A DNA stretch of 64,000 bases from Methylomonas sp. 11b (GCF_000515215.1 NZ_KI911557.1:4521741-4585740); one strand, 5' to 3'; positions 47,275 to 58,427 are shown, counted from the first letter of the stretch. Numbers and translations: made by a program. The notes: generated by a model from the letters alone, not told the origin.

Positions 47275-47664
47275 ATGACACAAAAATATTTACCCACTAT
47301 GTTGGTACTTGCCACATTAACCAGCGGCTGCGCATCCATGAGTGGTTGGCATCCGATCATCGATCCGCGCTTGGACCAACAGCCGGAAACCGCGCAACGC
47401 GACATGGTCGAGTGCAAGTCGCTGGCGGAACAAGCGTCGGATATCACCAAAGAAATCGGTATGGGCGCGGGCGTCGGTGCGGTTACCGGTGCTGCGGGTG
47501 GCGCGGCAGTCGGTGCGATAGCCGGCAGCGCCGCAACCGGTGCCGCCGGTGGCGCTATATTGGCTATTCCTGCAGGATTGTGGGAAGGGTACAAAGCCAA
47601 CGAGGGCTTTAAACGGGCATTTAAAACCTGCATGCGTCAACGCGGTCATACGCTGGTTAACTAA
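47275..47664 (+). CDS. glycine-zipper lipoprotein
   Basis: The 129-residue product has a lipoprotein signal with lipobox LTSGC, so its Cys19 should be lipidated. A glycine zipper (residues about 62-100, GMGAGVGAVTGAAGGAAVGA then GSAATGAAGGAI) may span or insert into a membrane. A short C-terminal part with one more cysteine follows. The function is unknown; such proteins are common in the outer membrane. Confidence 0.82.
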   Translation: MTQKYLPTMLVLATLTSGCASMSGWHPIIDPRLDQQPETAQRDMVECKSLAEQASDITKEIGMGAGVGAVTGAAGGAAVGAIAGSAATGAAGGAILAIPAGLWEGYKANEGFKRAFKTCMRQRGHTLVN

Positions 47665-47694
47665 AGAAAACCTCTGAAAATACCTGATTGCTGT

Positions 47695-47726
47695 GTACGC
47701 GGGAGAGCCGCTATTTAAGGACCGAG
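47695..47726. repeat. partial copy of the intergenic element (right end)
   Basis: The stretch GGGAGAGCCGCTATTTAAGG, followed by ACCGAG, resembles the right end of copy A at 8929-8960 (GGGATGGCGGCTA, then ATTTAAGGGCCGA). No matching left end is evident, so it looks like a decayed or partial copy. Confidence 0.3.
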
Positions 47727-47815
47727 AGAATAACAGTTCTACACATTATAAATATCCGTTATCAGGCAGGGGCTTGATACTATATCGTCGGGATATTTGT
47801 TGAACTTATTTAGAA

Positions 47816-48376
47816 ATGACGATGCGTGAATTAACCGACCGAGAGTTGTATCAGGCCCTGCAATACGCCAAAAGCCAGGATGAAAATGCTGGCCGCGCCA
47901 TACTTCAGCAATTCCAAACCGAGCAGCCTGCCTTGGCGCAAACCATCTTTGGCGTGTTTTCGGCGTTGATTGCCGATAAGGATCGGAACCTGGCGAATCT
48001 ATTCATGGATCTTTGTTTTGATGTGATTTGCGTATTCAAGCATGCTTTCGGCGATTTGCCGGATCAGCGGGTCTTGAGCATGGAATGGTTACAGAACACC
48101 GCCGCCTTACTCGATGCCGAGTTGCAGGCATTCATGCCGGGTAACCAGATGGATACGAAGTTTCGCGATAAATTTCAGAATCGATTTACCGAGCGCCTGA
48201 TCGATAGCAACTCGCAACCTGACTTGGTTAAATTCATGGACGAAACGATCAGCGAATATGTCGCCGAAAGCCCGACTGATCCGGATGCGCTGCGCACCAC
48301 CCGGACCATGATTTTTGTCGTTATTCAGCTATTTTGCGCGATGTACGATCAAGCGGAACGCCTGGCTAAGGCTTAA
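47816..48376 (+). CDS. hypothetical helical protein
   Basis: The 186-residue soluble protein is helical, starts MTMRELTDRELYQALQYAKS and has conserved-looking segments FMDLCFDVICVFKHAFGDLP and PDALRTTRTMIFVVIQLFCA. No catalytic motif is visible and I do not recognise the family. ATG 47822 is an alternative start. It converges with tpx. Confidence 0.65.
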   Translation: MTMRELTDRELYQALQYAKSQDENAGRAILQQFQTEQPALAQTIFGVFSALIADKDRNLANLFMDLCFDVICVFKHAFGDLPDQRVLSMEWLQNTAALLDAELQAFMPGNQMDTKFRDKFQNRFTERLIDSNSQPDLVKFMDETISEYVAESPTDPDALRTTRTMIFVVIQLFCAMYDQAERLAKA

Positions 48377-48430
48377 TAAATCCAGCGGTTTGGCACAGTC
48401 GGAGGCGATGGGTCATTAGAAATGTTCATT

Positions 48431-48458
48431 GCGCCGAGCTGAAAATCGGACTCGGCGC
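48431..48458. terminator. hairpin between convergent genes
   Basis: GCGCCGAG (48431-48438) and CTCGGCGC (48451-48458) form a perfect 8-bp stem between the hypothetical gene and tpx. No long T run follows on either strand, so terminator function is likely but not certain. Confidence 0.5.
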
Positions 48459-48470
48459 TCCGGTTTACGA

Positions 48471-48968
48471 TTAATGCAACGCCGCCAATGCGCTGACATA
48501 ATCAGGCTCGTCGGCAATTTCACTAACCAATTGGGTGTAGATCACCTTGTCGTTTTCGTCGATGATGACGATGGCGCGCGCGGTCAGGCCGGCCAAAATG
48601 CTGTCTAACAGTTCGACGCCGTAGTCGTGTGCAAATTTGGAACGGAAACTGGAGAGCGGCACCACGTGTTTGATGCCTTCGACTTCGCAAAAGCGTACTT
48701 GCGCGAAAGGCAGGTCGGCTGACACCACCAGCACCACGGTATTATCCAGATGCGCGGCTTTTTCGTTGAATTTGCGGGTCGAGGTAGCGCAGGTGGGCGT
48801 ATCCAGGCTGGGGACAATATTCAGCACTTTACGTTTGCCGGCGAATTCCGCCAAACCCACATCCTGCATTTTACGATTGGTTAGCTGGAAATCAGGCGCT
48901 TGCGCACCTACCGCCGGTAAGTCGCCGATAGTGTTGATCGGCTTGCCTTGGAAAGTGATGGTTGCCAT
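48471..48968 (-). CDS. tpx: thiol peroxidase Tpx
   Basis: Tpx is an atypical two-cysteine peroxiredoxin that reduces peroxides using thioredoxin. The 165-residue protein has the peroxidatic cysteine in [14 protein letters not shown] (about C60) and the resolving cysteine in [12 protein letters not shown] (about C94). Length and motifs match the family. It lies 26 bases downstream of der on the same strand and may be cotranscribed. Confidence 0.96.
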   Translation of the reverse strand: MATITFQGKPINTIGDLPAVGAQAPDFQLTNRKMQDVGLAEFAGKRKVLNIVPSLDTPTCATSTRKFNEKAAHLDNTVVLVVSADLPFAQVRFCEVEGIKHVVPLSSFRSKFAHDYGVELLDSILAGLTARAIVIIDENDKVIYTQLVSEIADEPDYVSALAALH

Positions 48969-48994
48969 AGGAATGCTCCAGGTATCTTGAGTTG

Positions 48995-50386
48995 TTATTT
49001 TTTTCGTTTACTGAAATCGATCAAGCGCTTGCGTTTTTTCACTTGGCGATCAGACAGCGGGTTTTTCTGGCCTTGAAACGGGTTTTCCGGCGACTTAAAT
49101 ACCAAGCGTATCGGTGTACCCGTCAGTCGCAGCTGGTCGCGGAAGTAATTCATCAAATAGCGTTTGTAAGCGCCTGGTAACGAGTCTGTCTGGGTGCCGT
49201 GGATTACCACCACCGGCGGATTGCGGCCGCCTTGGTGCGCGTATTTCAATTTAATCCTTCGACCACCGACTAGTGGCGGCTGATGCGCTGTCAGAGCGTC
49301 GGTCAAAATCCGGGTCAGCAAGGGCGTTGACATATCGGTCATGGCCGAGTCGTACAAGGTATGCACTACGTCGAACAACTTCCCGACGCCGCTGCCGTGT
49401 AGGGCGGAAATCGGATGTTTTTCGGCGAACTCCAAAAACGACAATTTGATTTCGATCTGCTTTTTCACGAAATCGCGGTGTTCGGCGTTCAGACCATCCC
49501 ATTTGTTCAAGCCGATGATCAAGGCCCGGCCGGCTTCCAGGACCAAACCTAAAATATGTGCATCCTGATCGGTCACACCTTCGCGGGCGTCGATCAAATA
49601 AATCACCACATGAGCTTTTTCGATAGCTTGCAGCGATTTGATGATGCTGAATTTTTCCACCGTCAACGATACCCTGGAACGGCGGCGCATGCCGGCGGTA
49701 TCGATCAAGGTGAATTTCTGACCGTTGCGTTCGAAGGGGATATAAATACTGTCGCGGGTTGTGCCGGCTTCGTCGAACACTACGACGCGTTCCTCGCCGA
49801 GCAGTCGATTCACTAAAGTCGATTTGCCGACATTGGGGCGGCCGACGATGGCAATGGCGATGCCCGGATCTTGTTCTTCGAATTCGTCCTCGACTACCGG
49901 CAACAGCTCGTCGATGCGATCCAGCAAGTCGTGGACATTGCGGCCGTGCGTGGCGGCAATCCCGATGGGTTCGCCGAGCGCCAGGCTATAAAAATCGTTG
50001 GTCACGGTATTGCTGTCTATGCCGTCAACTTTATTGACTACCAGCACTACCGGTTTGCCAAGCTTGCGCAACATGTCGGCAATGGCTTCGTCGATGGCGT
50101 TGAGGCCATCGCGGGCGTCGACTAGAAAAAACACGACGTCGGCTTCCTGCAAGGCGATTTCCACCTGCTTTTTGGCGAAGACGTCTATGCCTTCCTGTTC
50201 GTTGGTAATCCCGCCGGTATCTACTATCAGACAATCGCGTTCACCGCGTTTGACGCGACCGTATTGGCGGTCGCGGGTCAGGCCGGGATAGTCGGCGACT
50301 AATGCTTCGCGGCTGCGGGTTAGATAATTGAACAGTGTGGATTTGCCGACATTGGGGCGGCCCACTAGGGCTATAACGGGTAACAT
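48995..50386 (-). CDS. der: ribosome assembly GTPase Der
   Basis: Der (EngA) carries two GTPase domains in tandem and acts in assembly of the 50S ribosomal subunit. The 463-residue protein shows GRPNVGKST twice (residues about 8 and 185), DTGGI and DTAGM switch motifs, NKVD and NKWD specificity motifs, and a C-terminal KH-like domain with a basic tail. It begins four bases after bamB ends, in the same order as in other gammaproteobacteria. Confidence 0.98.
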   Translation of the reverse strand: MLPVIALVGRPNVGKSTLFNYLTRSREALVADYPGLTRDRQYGRVKRGERDCLIVDTGGITNEQEGIDVFAKKQVEIALQEADVVFFLVDARDGLNAIDEAIADMLRKLGKPVVLVVNKVDGIDSNTVTNDFYSLALGEPIGIAATHGRNVHDLLDRIDELLPVVEDEFEEQDPGIAIAIVGRPNVGKSTLVNRLLGEERVVVFDEAGTTRDSIYIPFERNGQKFTLIDTAGMRRRSRVSLTVEKFSIIKSLQAIEKAHVVIYLIDAREGVTDQDAHILGLVLEAGRALIIGLNKWDGLNAEHRDFVKKQIEIKLSFLEFAEKHPISALHGSGVGKLFDVVHTLYDSAMTDMSTPLLTRILTDALTAHQPPLVGGRRIKLKYAHQGGRNPPVVVIHGTQTDSLPGAYKRYLMNYFRDQLRLTGTPIRLVFKSPENPFQGQKNPLSDRQVKKRKRLIDFSKRKK

Positions 50387-50390
50387 GAAT

Positions 50391-51602
50391 TTATTTTGCT
50401 CTCAAGGCGGCCAAGGTGCCGTCTTTGGCGTAAATGTAAACAGTGTCGTCCACGACTACCGGCTTGGCTTCTATCGCCGCTTTACTGACCTGAATGCGGC
50501 CCAATTGGCGGCCGTCGCTATTGGACAGCCAATGTACGTAGCCTTCGAAATCGCCAACTACCACATAATTTTGATAAACCACCGCCGCTGTCAATTGGCG
50601 GTTGTGTAAGTCTTTTTGTTTCCACAACGAGGCGCCGCTACGTTGATCCAGTTGCCAGACCTCGCTTTGGGTGTCGCTGACATAAAGGTAACGATAATCC
50701 AGACTCAGGCCGGTGTAGGACGACACCGCTTCGTTGCGCCACAGCACGTCGCCGTCCACTTCCGAAACAGAGGACGCGCCGCCGGTGAAGCCGGCAATAT
50801 AAATCGCGCCGCGCGCCGCGACCGGATCGACATCCAGATCGACCAAGCGTTCCACTTCGGAACGGCCGCTTGGAATCGCGATCGTGGCTTCCCAGATGGA
50901 TTTGCCGTCTCTTAATTGCAGGGCCTCCAGCTTACCGTTAGCCGAGCCGGCGATCACATTGTCATCAATGATGATGGGCGCGCCGGTGCCACGGATACTC
51001 AAGGCCGGTACGTTGTGCTCGAAGGTCCAGAGTTGTGCGCCGTTATCTTCTTTTAGGCCTATGATCTTGCCGTCGGTGGTACGGACGATGACGATCCCGC
51101 GACTCACCACGGGAGCGGCCAATACTTCGCTAGGCACGTCAACTTTCCAGCGTTGTTCGCCGCTGGCTTTGTCAAAACCGATGACTTCGCCGGTGCTGGT
51201 ACCCATCACCACCGTATGTACACCCAGGCCGGGACCGGCCGAGAAGCTGTAATCGGTGTTGTTTTCCCAGGTCAGGCTGCCGTTACCGGCCCCGCGAGCT
51301 TGCAAATGGCCTTTGTTGTCGCCGACGTAGACTGTGCCTTCAGCGACTGCGGGTATCAGTTTCAGATATTTTTCGTCCGCGCCATTACCGATTGATTCCT
51401 TCCATAGCACCTCGACTTGCACTTCAGGGGTATATTCCTGCAAGGCGGCCGGTGGATCGGCGTTGTCGTCGTCGCCGGTGATATATTCCGTTAAGCCCGA
51501 GATAAAGTCGCGTCCGGCATCCAGTCCCGCGCAGCCGGCCAGCATAGGCAGACAAGCAAGCAGCGGGAAAAGTGAGCGGTATCTGAAGTTCCTGATTAAC
51601 AT
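50391..51602 (-). CDS. bamB: outer-membrane assembly lipoprotein BamB
   Basis: BamB is an eight-bladed beta-propeller lipoprotein of the BAM complex that inserts outer-membrane proteins. The 403-residue product has a lipobox (LPMLAGC) and repeated PQQ-like blades such as [32 protein letters not shown] and [12 protein letters not shown]. It lies between yfgM and der. Confidence 0.96.
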   Translation of the reverse strand: MLIRNFRYRSLFPLLACLPMLAGCAGLDAGRDFISGLTEYITGDDDNADPPAALQEYTPEVQVEVLWKESIGNGADEKYLKLIPAVAEGTVYVGDNKGHLQARGAGNGSLTWENNTDYSFSAGPGLGVHTVVMGTSTGEVIGFDKASGEQRWKVDVPSEVLAAPVVSRGIVIVRTTDGKIIGLKEDNGAQLWTFEHNVPALSIRGTGAPIIIDDNVIAGSANGKLEALQLRDGKSIWEATIAIPSGRSEVERLVDLDVDPVAARGAIYIAGFTGGASSVSEVDGDVLWRNEAVSSYTGLSLDYRYLYVSDTQSEVWQLDQRSGASLWKQKDLHNRQLTAAVVYQNYVVVGDFEGYVHWLSNSDGRQLGRIQVSKAAIEAKPVVVDDTVYIYAKDGTLAALRAK

Positions 51603-51630
51603 GCTAAAGCGTGTATCCGTTGGAGTGAGC

Positions 51631-52287
51631 TTAATTGGCGGTCGCCGGGGCAGCGTTGCTCGGCGTTGCGACGTCGTCCAGTTTGAACTGAGTCAACGGC
51701 GTGGCTTGACCGGTTCTGATTGCGCTTTGGTAAGCGCTACGAGCTTCGTCCAAGCGGTCCAGCGCCACATACAGGTCACCCTGCAATTCGTCGTAACTGG
51801 CGGAAAATCCTTCGGATTTGGCGGGATCGACCGCAGCGATCAATTGCAAGCCTTGTTCGTATTGACCGGTAGCCAACATTAACTGAATCAGACGCAGACG
51901 GGCGACATGTCTTAATTCATCGCTGTCGGCTTCTTTGATTGATTTTTCCAGAATCGCTTTAGCGCCTTCCAGATCGCCTTTTTGCACTTTACTTTTGGCC
52001 AGTTGCAGGCCGGCATAGTGGGCGTAAGCGGTGCCGGGAAATTCGATAGGCAAGCGTTCCGCCAGTTTTTCGGTGGATTCGCTATTGTCCTTGGCCGCGC
52101 TGTCCAATAATTGTTGGTACATTTGCGAGGCTTGGTTGCGTTTGTCCAGTTGGTGGTTTTGCCAAAGATTCCAGCCGCTCACCAATACTATTGCGGTGAC
52201 AACACCGGCGATCAATGAAGTCTGATTGGCTTCCCACCATTTTTTCAACTGTTCCAGCTGTTCTTCTTCGGTATCGTAAATTGCCAC
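51631..52287 (-). CDS. yfgM: YfgM-type inner-membrane TPR protein
   Basis: The 218-residue protein has a short cytoplasmic N-terminus (YDTEEEQLEQLKKWWEAN), one transmembrane helix near residues 25-42, and periplasmic TPR-like helices (for example GDLEGAKAILEKSIKEAD and YDELQGDLYVALDRLDEA). YfgM works with PpiD at the Sec translocon. Position between hisS and bamB supports the name. Confidence 0.93.
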   Translation of the reverse strand: MAIYDTEEEQLEQLKKWWEANQTSLIAGVVTAIVLVSGWNLWQNHQLDKRNQASQMYQQLLDSAAKDNSESTEKLAERLPIEFPGTAYAHYAGLQLAKSKVQKGDLEGAKAILEKSIKEADSDELRHVARLRLIQLMLATGQYEQGLQLIAAVDPAKSEGFSASYDELQGDLYVALDRLDEARSAYQSAIRTGQATPLTQFKLDDVATPSNAAPATAN

Positions 52288-52320
52288 GGTAGTTCTCTTC
52301 TATTCTCAGGTTACAAGGGA

Positions 52321-53607
52321 TTATTGGCTGTGCCAGTCTTGCAGGGTTTGCAGGAGTTGGTCGTGATTGTGCGTGCTTTGTTCAGCGTCGATACGCAAGG
52401 GTTTCAAGGCCACTTCGCCGCGTTGGGCTTCGTCGTCGCCGATGATGATGGCGTACTCTGCACCTGATTTATCGGCTTTTTTAAACTGACTCTTGAAGCT
52501 GCCGCCGCCGCAATTGACTTGCAGTTTTAAGCCGGGAATCGCATCGCGGATGCGCTCTGCCAAGCGCATGCCGGCCACTTCGGCACTGGTGCCGACGCGT
52601 ATCATGTAAACATCCGTGGTACGTTCGACCGGTACGTTATCCAGCAACTCGAGCAGGGCCAGGATGCGCTCCATGCCCATCGCAAAGCCGATGGCATGGT
52701 TGGCTTTGCCGCCCAATTGTTCGATCAGGCCGTCGTAGCGGCCGCCGGCGCAGATGGTGCCTTGCGAACCCAAGTGCTCGGTGACCCATTCGAATACGGT
52801 CTTGCCGTAATAATCCAGGCCGCGCACCAAGCGGGTATTCAACTGGTAGGCGATGCCCAGGTCGTCCAGCGTGGCTTTCAGGCTATTGAAATGCGCCAGG
52901 CTTTCTTCGCCCAGGTGCTCAAGCAACACCGGAGCCTGTTGCAGCATGGCCTGCATGTCGGGGTTTTTACTATCCAGAATGCGTAGCGGATTGGTTTCCA
53001 GGCGGCGCAAGCTGTCTTCGTCCAAAACCGCCAGATGTTGTTGGAAATAGTCGACCAGTTTGCCGCGGTAGGTCAGACGTTCTTCGCTGGTACCCAGGGA
53101 ATTGATTTGCAGTTCGACTTTATCGCGAATCCCCAATTGCTTCCACAGCCGGTCGGTTAGGGCGATGATTTCCGCGTCGATATCCGGGCCCGGCATGCCA
53201 TAGGTTTCCACGCCCAGTTGGTAGAACTGCCGGTAACGGCCTTTCTGCGGGCGCTCGTGACGGAACATCGGTCCGTAATACCACAAGCGGTGGCTCTGAT
53301 TGTGCAATAAACCGTGTTCCAGACAGGCGCGCAAACAGCCGGCGGTGCCTTCAGGACGCAGGGTCAACGAATCTCCATTGCGGTCGTCGAAGGTATACAT
53401 TTCTTTTTCGACGATGTCGGTGACTTCGCCGATCGAGCGTTTGAAAAGCTCGGTTTTTTCGACGATGGGCAGCCGGATTTCCTGATAGCCGTATGCGCCC
53501 AGTACTTGTCTGGCCTGGCCTTCCAGCCACTGCCAATAAGGCGATTGCTCGGGAAGGATGTCGTGCATGCCGCGGATGGCTTGGATAGCCTGTTGTTGTT
53601 TTGCCAT
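52321..53607 (-). CDS. hisS: histidyl-tRNA synthetase
   Basis: HisRS charges tRNA-His. The 428-residue class II synthetase shows [14 protein letters not shown] at the N-terminus, motif 2 ([21 protein letters not shown]), the histidine-A signatures [16 protein letters not shown] and [12 protein letters not shown], motif 3 ([12 protein letters not shown]), and a C-terminal anticodon-binding domain. It lies between pilW and yfgM. Confidence 0.98.
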   Translation of the reverse strand: MAKQQQAIQAIRGMHDILPEQSPYWQWLEGQARQVLGAYGYQEIRLPIVEKTELFKRSIGEVTDIVEKEMYTFDDRNGDSLTLRPEGTAGCLRACLEHGLLHNQSHRLWYYGPMFRHERPQKGRYRQFYQLGVETYGMPGPDIDAEIIALTDRLWKQLGIRDKVELQINSLGTSEERLTYRGKLVDYFQQHLAVLDEDSLRRLETNPLRILDSKNPDMQAMLQQAPVLLEHLGEESLAHFNSLKATLDDLGIAYQLNTRLVRGLDYYGKTVFEWVTEHLGSQGTICAGGRYDGLIEQLGGKANHAIGFAMGMERILALLELLDNVPVERTTDVYMIRVGTSAEVAGMRLAERIRDAIPGLKLQVNCGGGSFKSQFKKADKSGAEYAIIIGDDEAQRGEVALKPLRIDAEQSTHNHDQLLQTLQDWHSQ

Positions 53608-53626
53608 GATCTTGTTTGCTGCCGGA

Positions 53627-54388
53627 TTATTTGCTGATCGCGGTTTTTACTTGTTGAGCCTCTTTGGAAGCCGGAAATGAGCTAATCAATTGCTCGCGGT
53701 ATTCTTCGGATACTTTGCTGTTGCCCAGCGCCCGTTCGGTTTGAAACGCTATCCACAGCGTTTCCGGGGTATGTTTGGCGACACCCAGGTAGCGTTCCAG
53801 AAAAGCACGGGCCGACATAAACTGGCCATTCTGATAGCTGATGCGTTGCATCTCCTGCAAGGCCGGCGAATAGTCCGGTTGAGATTGCAGTGCTTGACGA
53901 AAATACTCTTCGGCGTGCTGCATGTCGTTTTGTTTTGCATGGCAAACGCCCAAATTGGTCAGCGCGAACCAGGGCCGGCTGTTCATCGGCGAGGCCATGG
54001 ATTCTTGCAGCAGGGCGATGCCTTTGTCGAATTTGCCTTGCTCGCACAAAAAACGCCCGTAGTTGTTCTTGATGCTGAAGTTGTCCGAGTCTTTACTCAA
54101 GGCTGTTTGATAGCTCTCGCTGGCCGCTTCGGTTTGTTTGATACGCTCGTAGAATACCGCCAGCGCGTTATGGGTTTCCGGGTTGCTGGAATCCAGTCGC
54201 ACTGCGGTTTCCAGCTTTTCCTTGGCGACTTCGAGCATGCCCATATCCAGATAGCGGGCGCCCATCTGTAAATTGAGCTTGGCTTTTTCGGCATTGCTCA
54301 TCGTGTCGCGGGTCTCCGGCAGTAAGCCGCAGGCACCCAGCAATAAACCGATCAGCACTAATCCGCGCGCTGTTCGCCTATTGGCCAT
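53627..54388 (-). CDS. pilW: type IV pilus lipoprotein PilW/PilF
   Basis: PilW (PilF) is an outer-membrane TPR lipoprotein needed for assembly of the PilQ secretin. The 253-residue product has a lipobox (LLLGACG) and about six TPR units, with [40 protein letters not shown] and [20 protein letters not shown] typical of the family. It overlaps rlmN by 11 bases and precedes hisS. Confidence 0.94.
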   Translation of the reverse strand: MANRRTARGLVLIGLLLGACGLLPETRDTMSNAEKAKLNLQMGARYLDMGMLEVAKEKLETAVRLDSSNPETHNALAVFYERIKQTEAASESYQTALSKDSDNFSIKNNYGRFLCEQGKFDKGIALLQESMASPMNSRPWFALTNLGVCHAKQNDMQHAEEYFRQALQSQPDYSPALQEMQRISYQNGQFMSARAFLERYLGVAKHTPETLWIAFQTERALGNSKVSEEYREQLISSFPASKEAQQVKTAISK

Positions 54389-55490
54389 GCGAAAGTCCTT
54401 GCGCTTGCAGCTTTAAATGTCTGCGGCTCTTATCTTGTACTTGACCGACCAATTGCCCGCAAGCTGCGTCTATGTCTTCGCCGCGGGTCTTGCGGACGGT
54501 GGTGACGATGCCGGCATTATGCAGAATATCGCGAAACTTCAGGATAGCGGCGTTACTGGAGCAGCGATAGTGCGATTGCGGAAACGGATTGAAAGGAATC
54601 AAATTCAGTTTGGACGGCACGGTTTTCAATAATTTGACCAGGGTGCGTGCATCTTCGGGGCTGTCGTTGATGCCGTCCAGCATCACGTATTCAAACGTAA
54701 TGTGTTTGCGCGGACCTGTTTTGGCGTATTCGCGGCAGGCCTCCATCAATTCTTTCAGCGGATATTTGACGTTGATCGGCACTAGTTGGTCGCGTAATGC
54801 GTCATGCGGAGCATGTAACGATACGGCGACGCTGACATCACAGACTTCGTTCAGGCGTTTCATCGCCGGCACAATACCGGAGGTGCTGATGGTGACGCGG
54901 CGTTTGGACAGGCCATAGCAAAAGTCGTCCATCATTAAATTCATCGCTGCCACGACATTGTCGAAGTTCAGCAGAGGCTCGCCCATGCCCATCATCACCA
55001 CATTGGTGATGCGGCGTTCCGGCCCCAGTCTTTGTTGCGCCAGATAGAGCTGGCCGATGATTTCGGCGGTGGACAGGTTGCGGTTGAAGCCTTGTTTGGC
55101 GGTCGAGCAAAAGGTGCAGGCCAGTGCGCAGCCCACTTGTGAGGACACGCACAGGGTGGCGCGGCGTTCTTCGGGGATGTAAACGGTTTCCACCCGATTG
55201 CCGCAGTGCATCTGTACCGCCCATTTGCAGGTGCCATCGGACGCCAATTGTTCGGCAACGATTTCCGGGACTTTGATCTGGCAGTGTTCTTTTAAATGAC
55301 TGCGCAGCGATTTGCTCAGGTTGGTCATCTCGTCGAAATCGGAGATGCCTTCCTGATAAATCCATTTCAGCACCTGAGTGGCGCGAAACGGCTTTTCGCC
55401 GAGCTCGACAAAAAAGGCTTGCAAGCCTTTTCTGTCGAAATCCAGCAGATTAATCAATGCTGGCTTAGCGGATACGGTCGCAGAGTTCAT
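54378..55490 (-). CDS. rlmN: dual-specificity rRNA/tRNA methyltransferase RlmN
   Basis: RlmN is a radical-SAM enzyme that methylates adenine C2 in 23S rRNA and tRNA. The 370-residue product has the CX3CX2C cluster motif in [28 protein letters not shown], and the C-terminal cysteine in [11 protein letters not shown] choose ATG 55490, where the protein begins [18 protein letters not shown]; a longer frame from 55538 lies inside ndk. It overlaps the end of ndk by 26 bases, so translation is coupled. Confidence 0.96.
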   Translation of the reverse strand: MNSATVSAKPALINLLDFDRKGLQAFFVELGEKPFRATQVLKWIYQEGISDFDEMTNLSKSLRSHLKEHCQIKVPEIVAEQLASDGTCKWAVQMHCGNRVETVYIPEERRATLCVSSQVGCALACTFCSTAKQGFNRNLSTAEIIGQLYLAQQRLGPERRITNVVMMGMGEPLLNFDNVVAAMNLMMDDFCYGLSKRRVTISTSGIVPAMKRLNEVCDVSVAVSLHAPHDALRDQLVPINVKYPLKELMEACREYAKTGPRKHITFEYVMLDGINDSPEDARTLVKLLKTVPSKLNLIPFNPFPQSHYRCSSNAAILKFRDILHNAGIVTTVRKTRGEDIDAACGQLVGQVQDKSRRHLKLQAQGLSHGQ

Positions 55491-55896
55491 CAGCAGAGAA
55501 GAAGTAAGCGATTTCTCTCGCAGCAGATTCCGGTGCATCGGAACCGTGTACGGCGTTTTCGTCGATGCTGACCGCGAAGTCGGCGCGAATGGTGCCGGGA
55601 GCGGCTTCTTTAGGATTGGTGGCGCCCATCAATTCACGGTTTTTCAGAACCGCATTTTCGCCTTCCAATACTTGCACAACGACCGGGCCGGAGGTCATGA
55701 AGCTGACCAAGTCTTTGAAAAAGCCGCGTTCTTTATGCTCGGCATAAAAGCCTTCGGCTTGCTCTTGGCTCAGTTGCAGCATTTTGGATGCGACGATGCG
55801 CAGGCCGTTTTTTTCGAAGCGGCTGACAATTTCCCCAATCACATTTTTAGCGACTGCATCAGGCTTGATGATTGAGAAAGTACGTTCGATTGCCAT
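55465..55896 (-). CDS. ndk: nucleoside diphosphate kinase
   Basis: Ndk transfers phosphate from ATP to nucleoside diphosphates through a phosphohistidine. The 143-residue protein starts [20 protein letters not shown] and has the signature [20 protein letters not shown] with the catalytic histidine. GGAG precedes the ATG, and a TATAAT box lies about 45 bases upstream. It probably begins the ndk-rlmN-pilW-hisS-yfgM-bamB-der run. Confidence 0.98.
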   Translation of the reverse strand: MAIERTFSIIKPDAVAKNVIGEIVSRFEKNGLRIVASKMLQLSQEQAEGFYAEHKERGFFKDLVSFMTSGPVVVQVLEGENAVLKNRELMGATNPKEAAPGTIRADFAVSIDENAVHGSDAPESAAREIAYFFSADELCDRIR

Positions 55897-55939
55897 TGTG
55901 TAACTCCAGTGAGGATAGTGATTGAAAAATTAATTACGC

Positions 55940-55945
55940 ATTATA
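55940..55945 (-). promoter_or_regulatory. -10 box of the ndk promoter
   Basis: The minus strand reads TATAAT here, 43 bases before the ndk ATG. The -35 about 17 bases upstream (TCTCAA) is poor. A GGCAGGGTG/CGCCCTGCC inverted repeat at about 55954-55979 overlaps that position and could be an operator or the end of the secD transcript. Confidence 0.45.
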
Positions 55946-56045
55946 TCTTGTCAGGCAGGGTGTTGAGAAACGCCCTGCCGAATAGTGCTTTTCCGAAACG
56001 GCTGAATAGGCCCGGTTTGTGCTGCGCCGAGCCTCAATTTTTTGG

Positions 56046-57893
56046 CTAGATGGAAATTTTATCGGTGCGATGATCGTTGCCGTAGAACCAGTTGACCAAC
56101 ATCCGGGTGCCGGTAACCGCAGTAAATACCGAAGTGGCAATCCCAATCATCAGGACCAGCGCGAAACCCTTAACCGGGCCCGTGCCAAAGCCGAACAATA
56201 ATACTGCGACGATGAAGTGAGTCACGTTGGAGTCGAGAATGGTCGCAAACGCTTTTTCGTAACCGACGTAAATACTGGCCTGCCGGCTCAAGCCATTACG
56301 CAGTTCCTCGCGGATCCGTTCGTTGATCAGCACGTTGGCGTCCACTGCCATACCCACAGTCAAGACGATACCGGCCATGCCTGGCAAGGTCAGGGTGGCT
56401 TGCAAAACGGACATGATGGAGATCAGCAGTACGACATTGAACAACAAAGCAAAGTTGGCGATCAAACCGAACGCGCGGTAATAAGCGACCATGAAAAACA
56501 CGACCAGCAGGAAGCCGGCGGTAATCGACATCATGCCTTGATCGATATTTTCCTGACCTAAGCTGGGGCCGACTGTGCGTTCTTCGACGATTTCAACCGG
56601 AGCGGCCAAGGCGCCGGCTCTGAGTAATAAGGCCAAGGTGCGGGCTTCTTCAGGGCTATCCAGGCCGGTGGTTTGGAAGCGTTTGCTGAAACTGTCGCGG
56701 ATGGTGGCGACGCTGATGACTTTTTCGACTTTTTCCTTATGTTGGACTTTCTCGCCGTTAACGACCCGGGTTTCGGATTTGTATTCGATGAACACCACCG
56801 CCATCGGCTTGCCGATATTTTCCTGGGTCATCTTGCCCATCTTCTTGGCGCCGACGCCATCCAGCGTGATGAATACGGCAGGTGAACCGTCTTGATCCAA
56901 GCCCGATGACGCATCGGTGATCTGGTCGCCAGTCACGATAACCGAACGTTTCAACAGCACCGGAGCGCCGTTTTTGTCTTTATACAAACGGCTGCCGATA
57001 GGTTCGTGACCGCCCAGGGCCGACTGCACATCATGCTCCACGTCCACTAAACGGTATTCCAGTGTTGCTGTGGTGCCTAACAATTCTTTCGCGCGGGTAG
57101 TGTCTTGTACGCCGGGTAATTGCACGACGATGCGGCTGTCGCCTTGTTGCTGAATGATAGGCTCGGCTACGCCCAGTTCGTTCACCCGGTTACGCAGCGT
57201 GGTAATGTTTTGGCCCAGCGCCGCCTTCTTGATTTCACGCAGGTTGCGTTCGGGAATGTTTAACGTAAATTCATTCGGACCGCTTTCCACTAGATCGAGG
57301 GTGCGGAAGTCTTTGTTGAGTACTTCCGTGGCGGCAACTCTGGATTCTTCGTTAGGCAGCACGACTTTGATGCCGCCAGCTTCCTTCGAAACTGATTGAT
57401 ACCGAACTTTTGCATCGCGGAAGGCCGAGCGAATATCGTTGGTATAGCGCTCTTCCGCTTGTTTCAGCGCGCTGTCCATATCCACTTCCAACAGGAAATG
57501 CACGCCGCCGCGTAAGTCCAAGCCAAGATGCATAGGGTTTGCACCGAAAGCGCGCAGCCAAGCAGGGGTGGCAGGCGCTAAATTTAAGGCGACTGTCGCT
57601 TTGCCGGACATTTGTTCGCGCAATATGTCCGCCGCTTTCATTTGTTCGTCGGTATTGTTGAAGCGCGCCAGAATTTTGCCGTCGGCAAATTCGAAGCTTT
57701 TCAGCGTAAAACCAGCGTTTTTGATGCTGGCGGCGACTGCGTCAGCCTGAGACTGCTGCAATGGCGTCGGGCTAGACGAAGCCAATTGCACTGCCGGGTC
57801 GTTGCCATAAAGATTGGGCAACGCGTAAATCGTACCAACCAACAGCACGAAAATTACTAGGATGTTTTTCCAGACAGGGAAATGATTTTGCAT
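56046..57893 (-). CDS. secD: protein translocase subunit SecD
   Basis: SecD, with SecF, uses the proton gradient to pull proteins through SecYEG. The 615-residue protein is full length: first helix (ILVIFVLLVGTIYALPNLYG), a large periplasmic P1 domain with LGLDLRGGVHFLLEVD, and five C-terminal helices including VGPSLGQENIDQGM and GIVLTVGMAVDANVLINER. It is 75 bases downstream of yajC. Remarkably, no secF follows; ndk is next after 149 bases. Confidence 0.97.
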   Translation of the reverse strand: MQNHFPVWKNILVIFVLLVGTIYALPNLYGNDPAVQLASSSPTPLQQSQADAVAASIKNAGFTLKSFEFADGKILARFNNTDEQMKAADILREQMSGKATVALNLAPATPAWLRAFGANPMHLGLDLRGGVHFLLEVDMDSALKQAEERYTNDIRSAFRDAKVRYQSVSKEAGGIKVVLPNEESRVAATEVLNKDFRTLDLVESGPNEFTLNIPERNLREIKKAALGQNITTLRNRVNELGVAEPIIQQQGDSRIVVQLPGVQDTTRAKELLGTTATLEYRLVDVEHDVQSALGGHEPIGSRLYKDKNGAPVLLKRSVIVTGDQITDASSGLDQDGSPAVFITLDGVGAKKMGKMTQENIGKPMAVVFIEYKSETRVVNGEKVQHKEKVEKVISVATIRDSFSKRFQTTGLDSPEEARTLALLLRAGALAAPVEIVEERTVGPSLGQENIDQGMMSITAGFLLVVFFMVAYYRAFGLIANFALLFNVVLLISIMSVLQATLTLPGMAGIVLTVGMAVDANVLINERIREELRNGLSRQASIYVGYEKAFATILDSNVTHFIVAVLLFGFGTGPVKGFALVLMIGIATSVFTAVTGTRMLVNWFYGNDHRTDKISI

Positions 57894-57968
57894 GGTTATT
57901 CCATTAAAAGCAGTGACAGCCAGGCTGTTGCGAATAAAAGCGGGGGATATCGCAGGGTTAAAGCAAAC

Positions 57969-58319
57969 TTATTCTTTGGTTCTTTTGCTGTTCAAGGTTT
58001 TGTAAGTACCTTTTGGCATCATGTTGGCGATGGCATGGCGCTGTACCTGAATAAAGCTGTTATCGGATACTTCCAGTTTGACGAAGTTGTCGTCCAGTTC
58101 GGCCACTTTACCTAGAATGCCGCCGGTGGTGACCACTTCCGCGCCTTTACCCAACGCAGCCAGCATTTGTTTTTGTTCCTTGTTGCGCTTGGATTGTGGG
58201 CGGATGAACAGGAAATAGAAAAATATCAGAATGCCCAACGGGAACAGCATGCCTTCAAAACCGGGTTGTACGGCGGTGGGCGCTGTTTGGGCCAGCGCAT
58301 CAGAAATCAAGAAACTCAT
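57969..58319 (-). CDS. yajC: Sec translocon accessory protein YajC
   Basis: The 116-residue inner-membrane protein has one helix (GMLFPLGILIFFYFLFI) followed by RPQSKRNKEQKQMLAALGKG and VVTTGGILGKVAELDDNFVK, the YajC signature. It associates with SecDF. The usual upstream queA and tgt genes are absent here; psd lies upstream instead. Confidence 0.96.
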   Translation of the reverse strand: MSFLISDALAQTAPTAVQPGFEGMLFPLGILIFFYFLFIRPQSKRNKEQKQMLAALGKGAEVVTTGGILGKVAELDDNFVKLEVSDNSFIQVQRHAIANMMPKGTYKTLNSKRTKE

Positions 58320-58427
58320 GGTAATCCTCTTATTGTTATCGTCGTTTTAATGGTCCGGCCGGGCGGACAGGCGCGCATTATGCCACACTAGCAGTGCTTA
58401 TCACATTACGCAGTCGATTTGCCCGGT

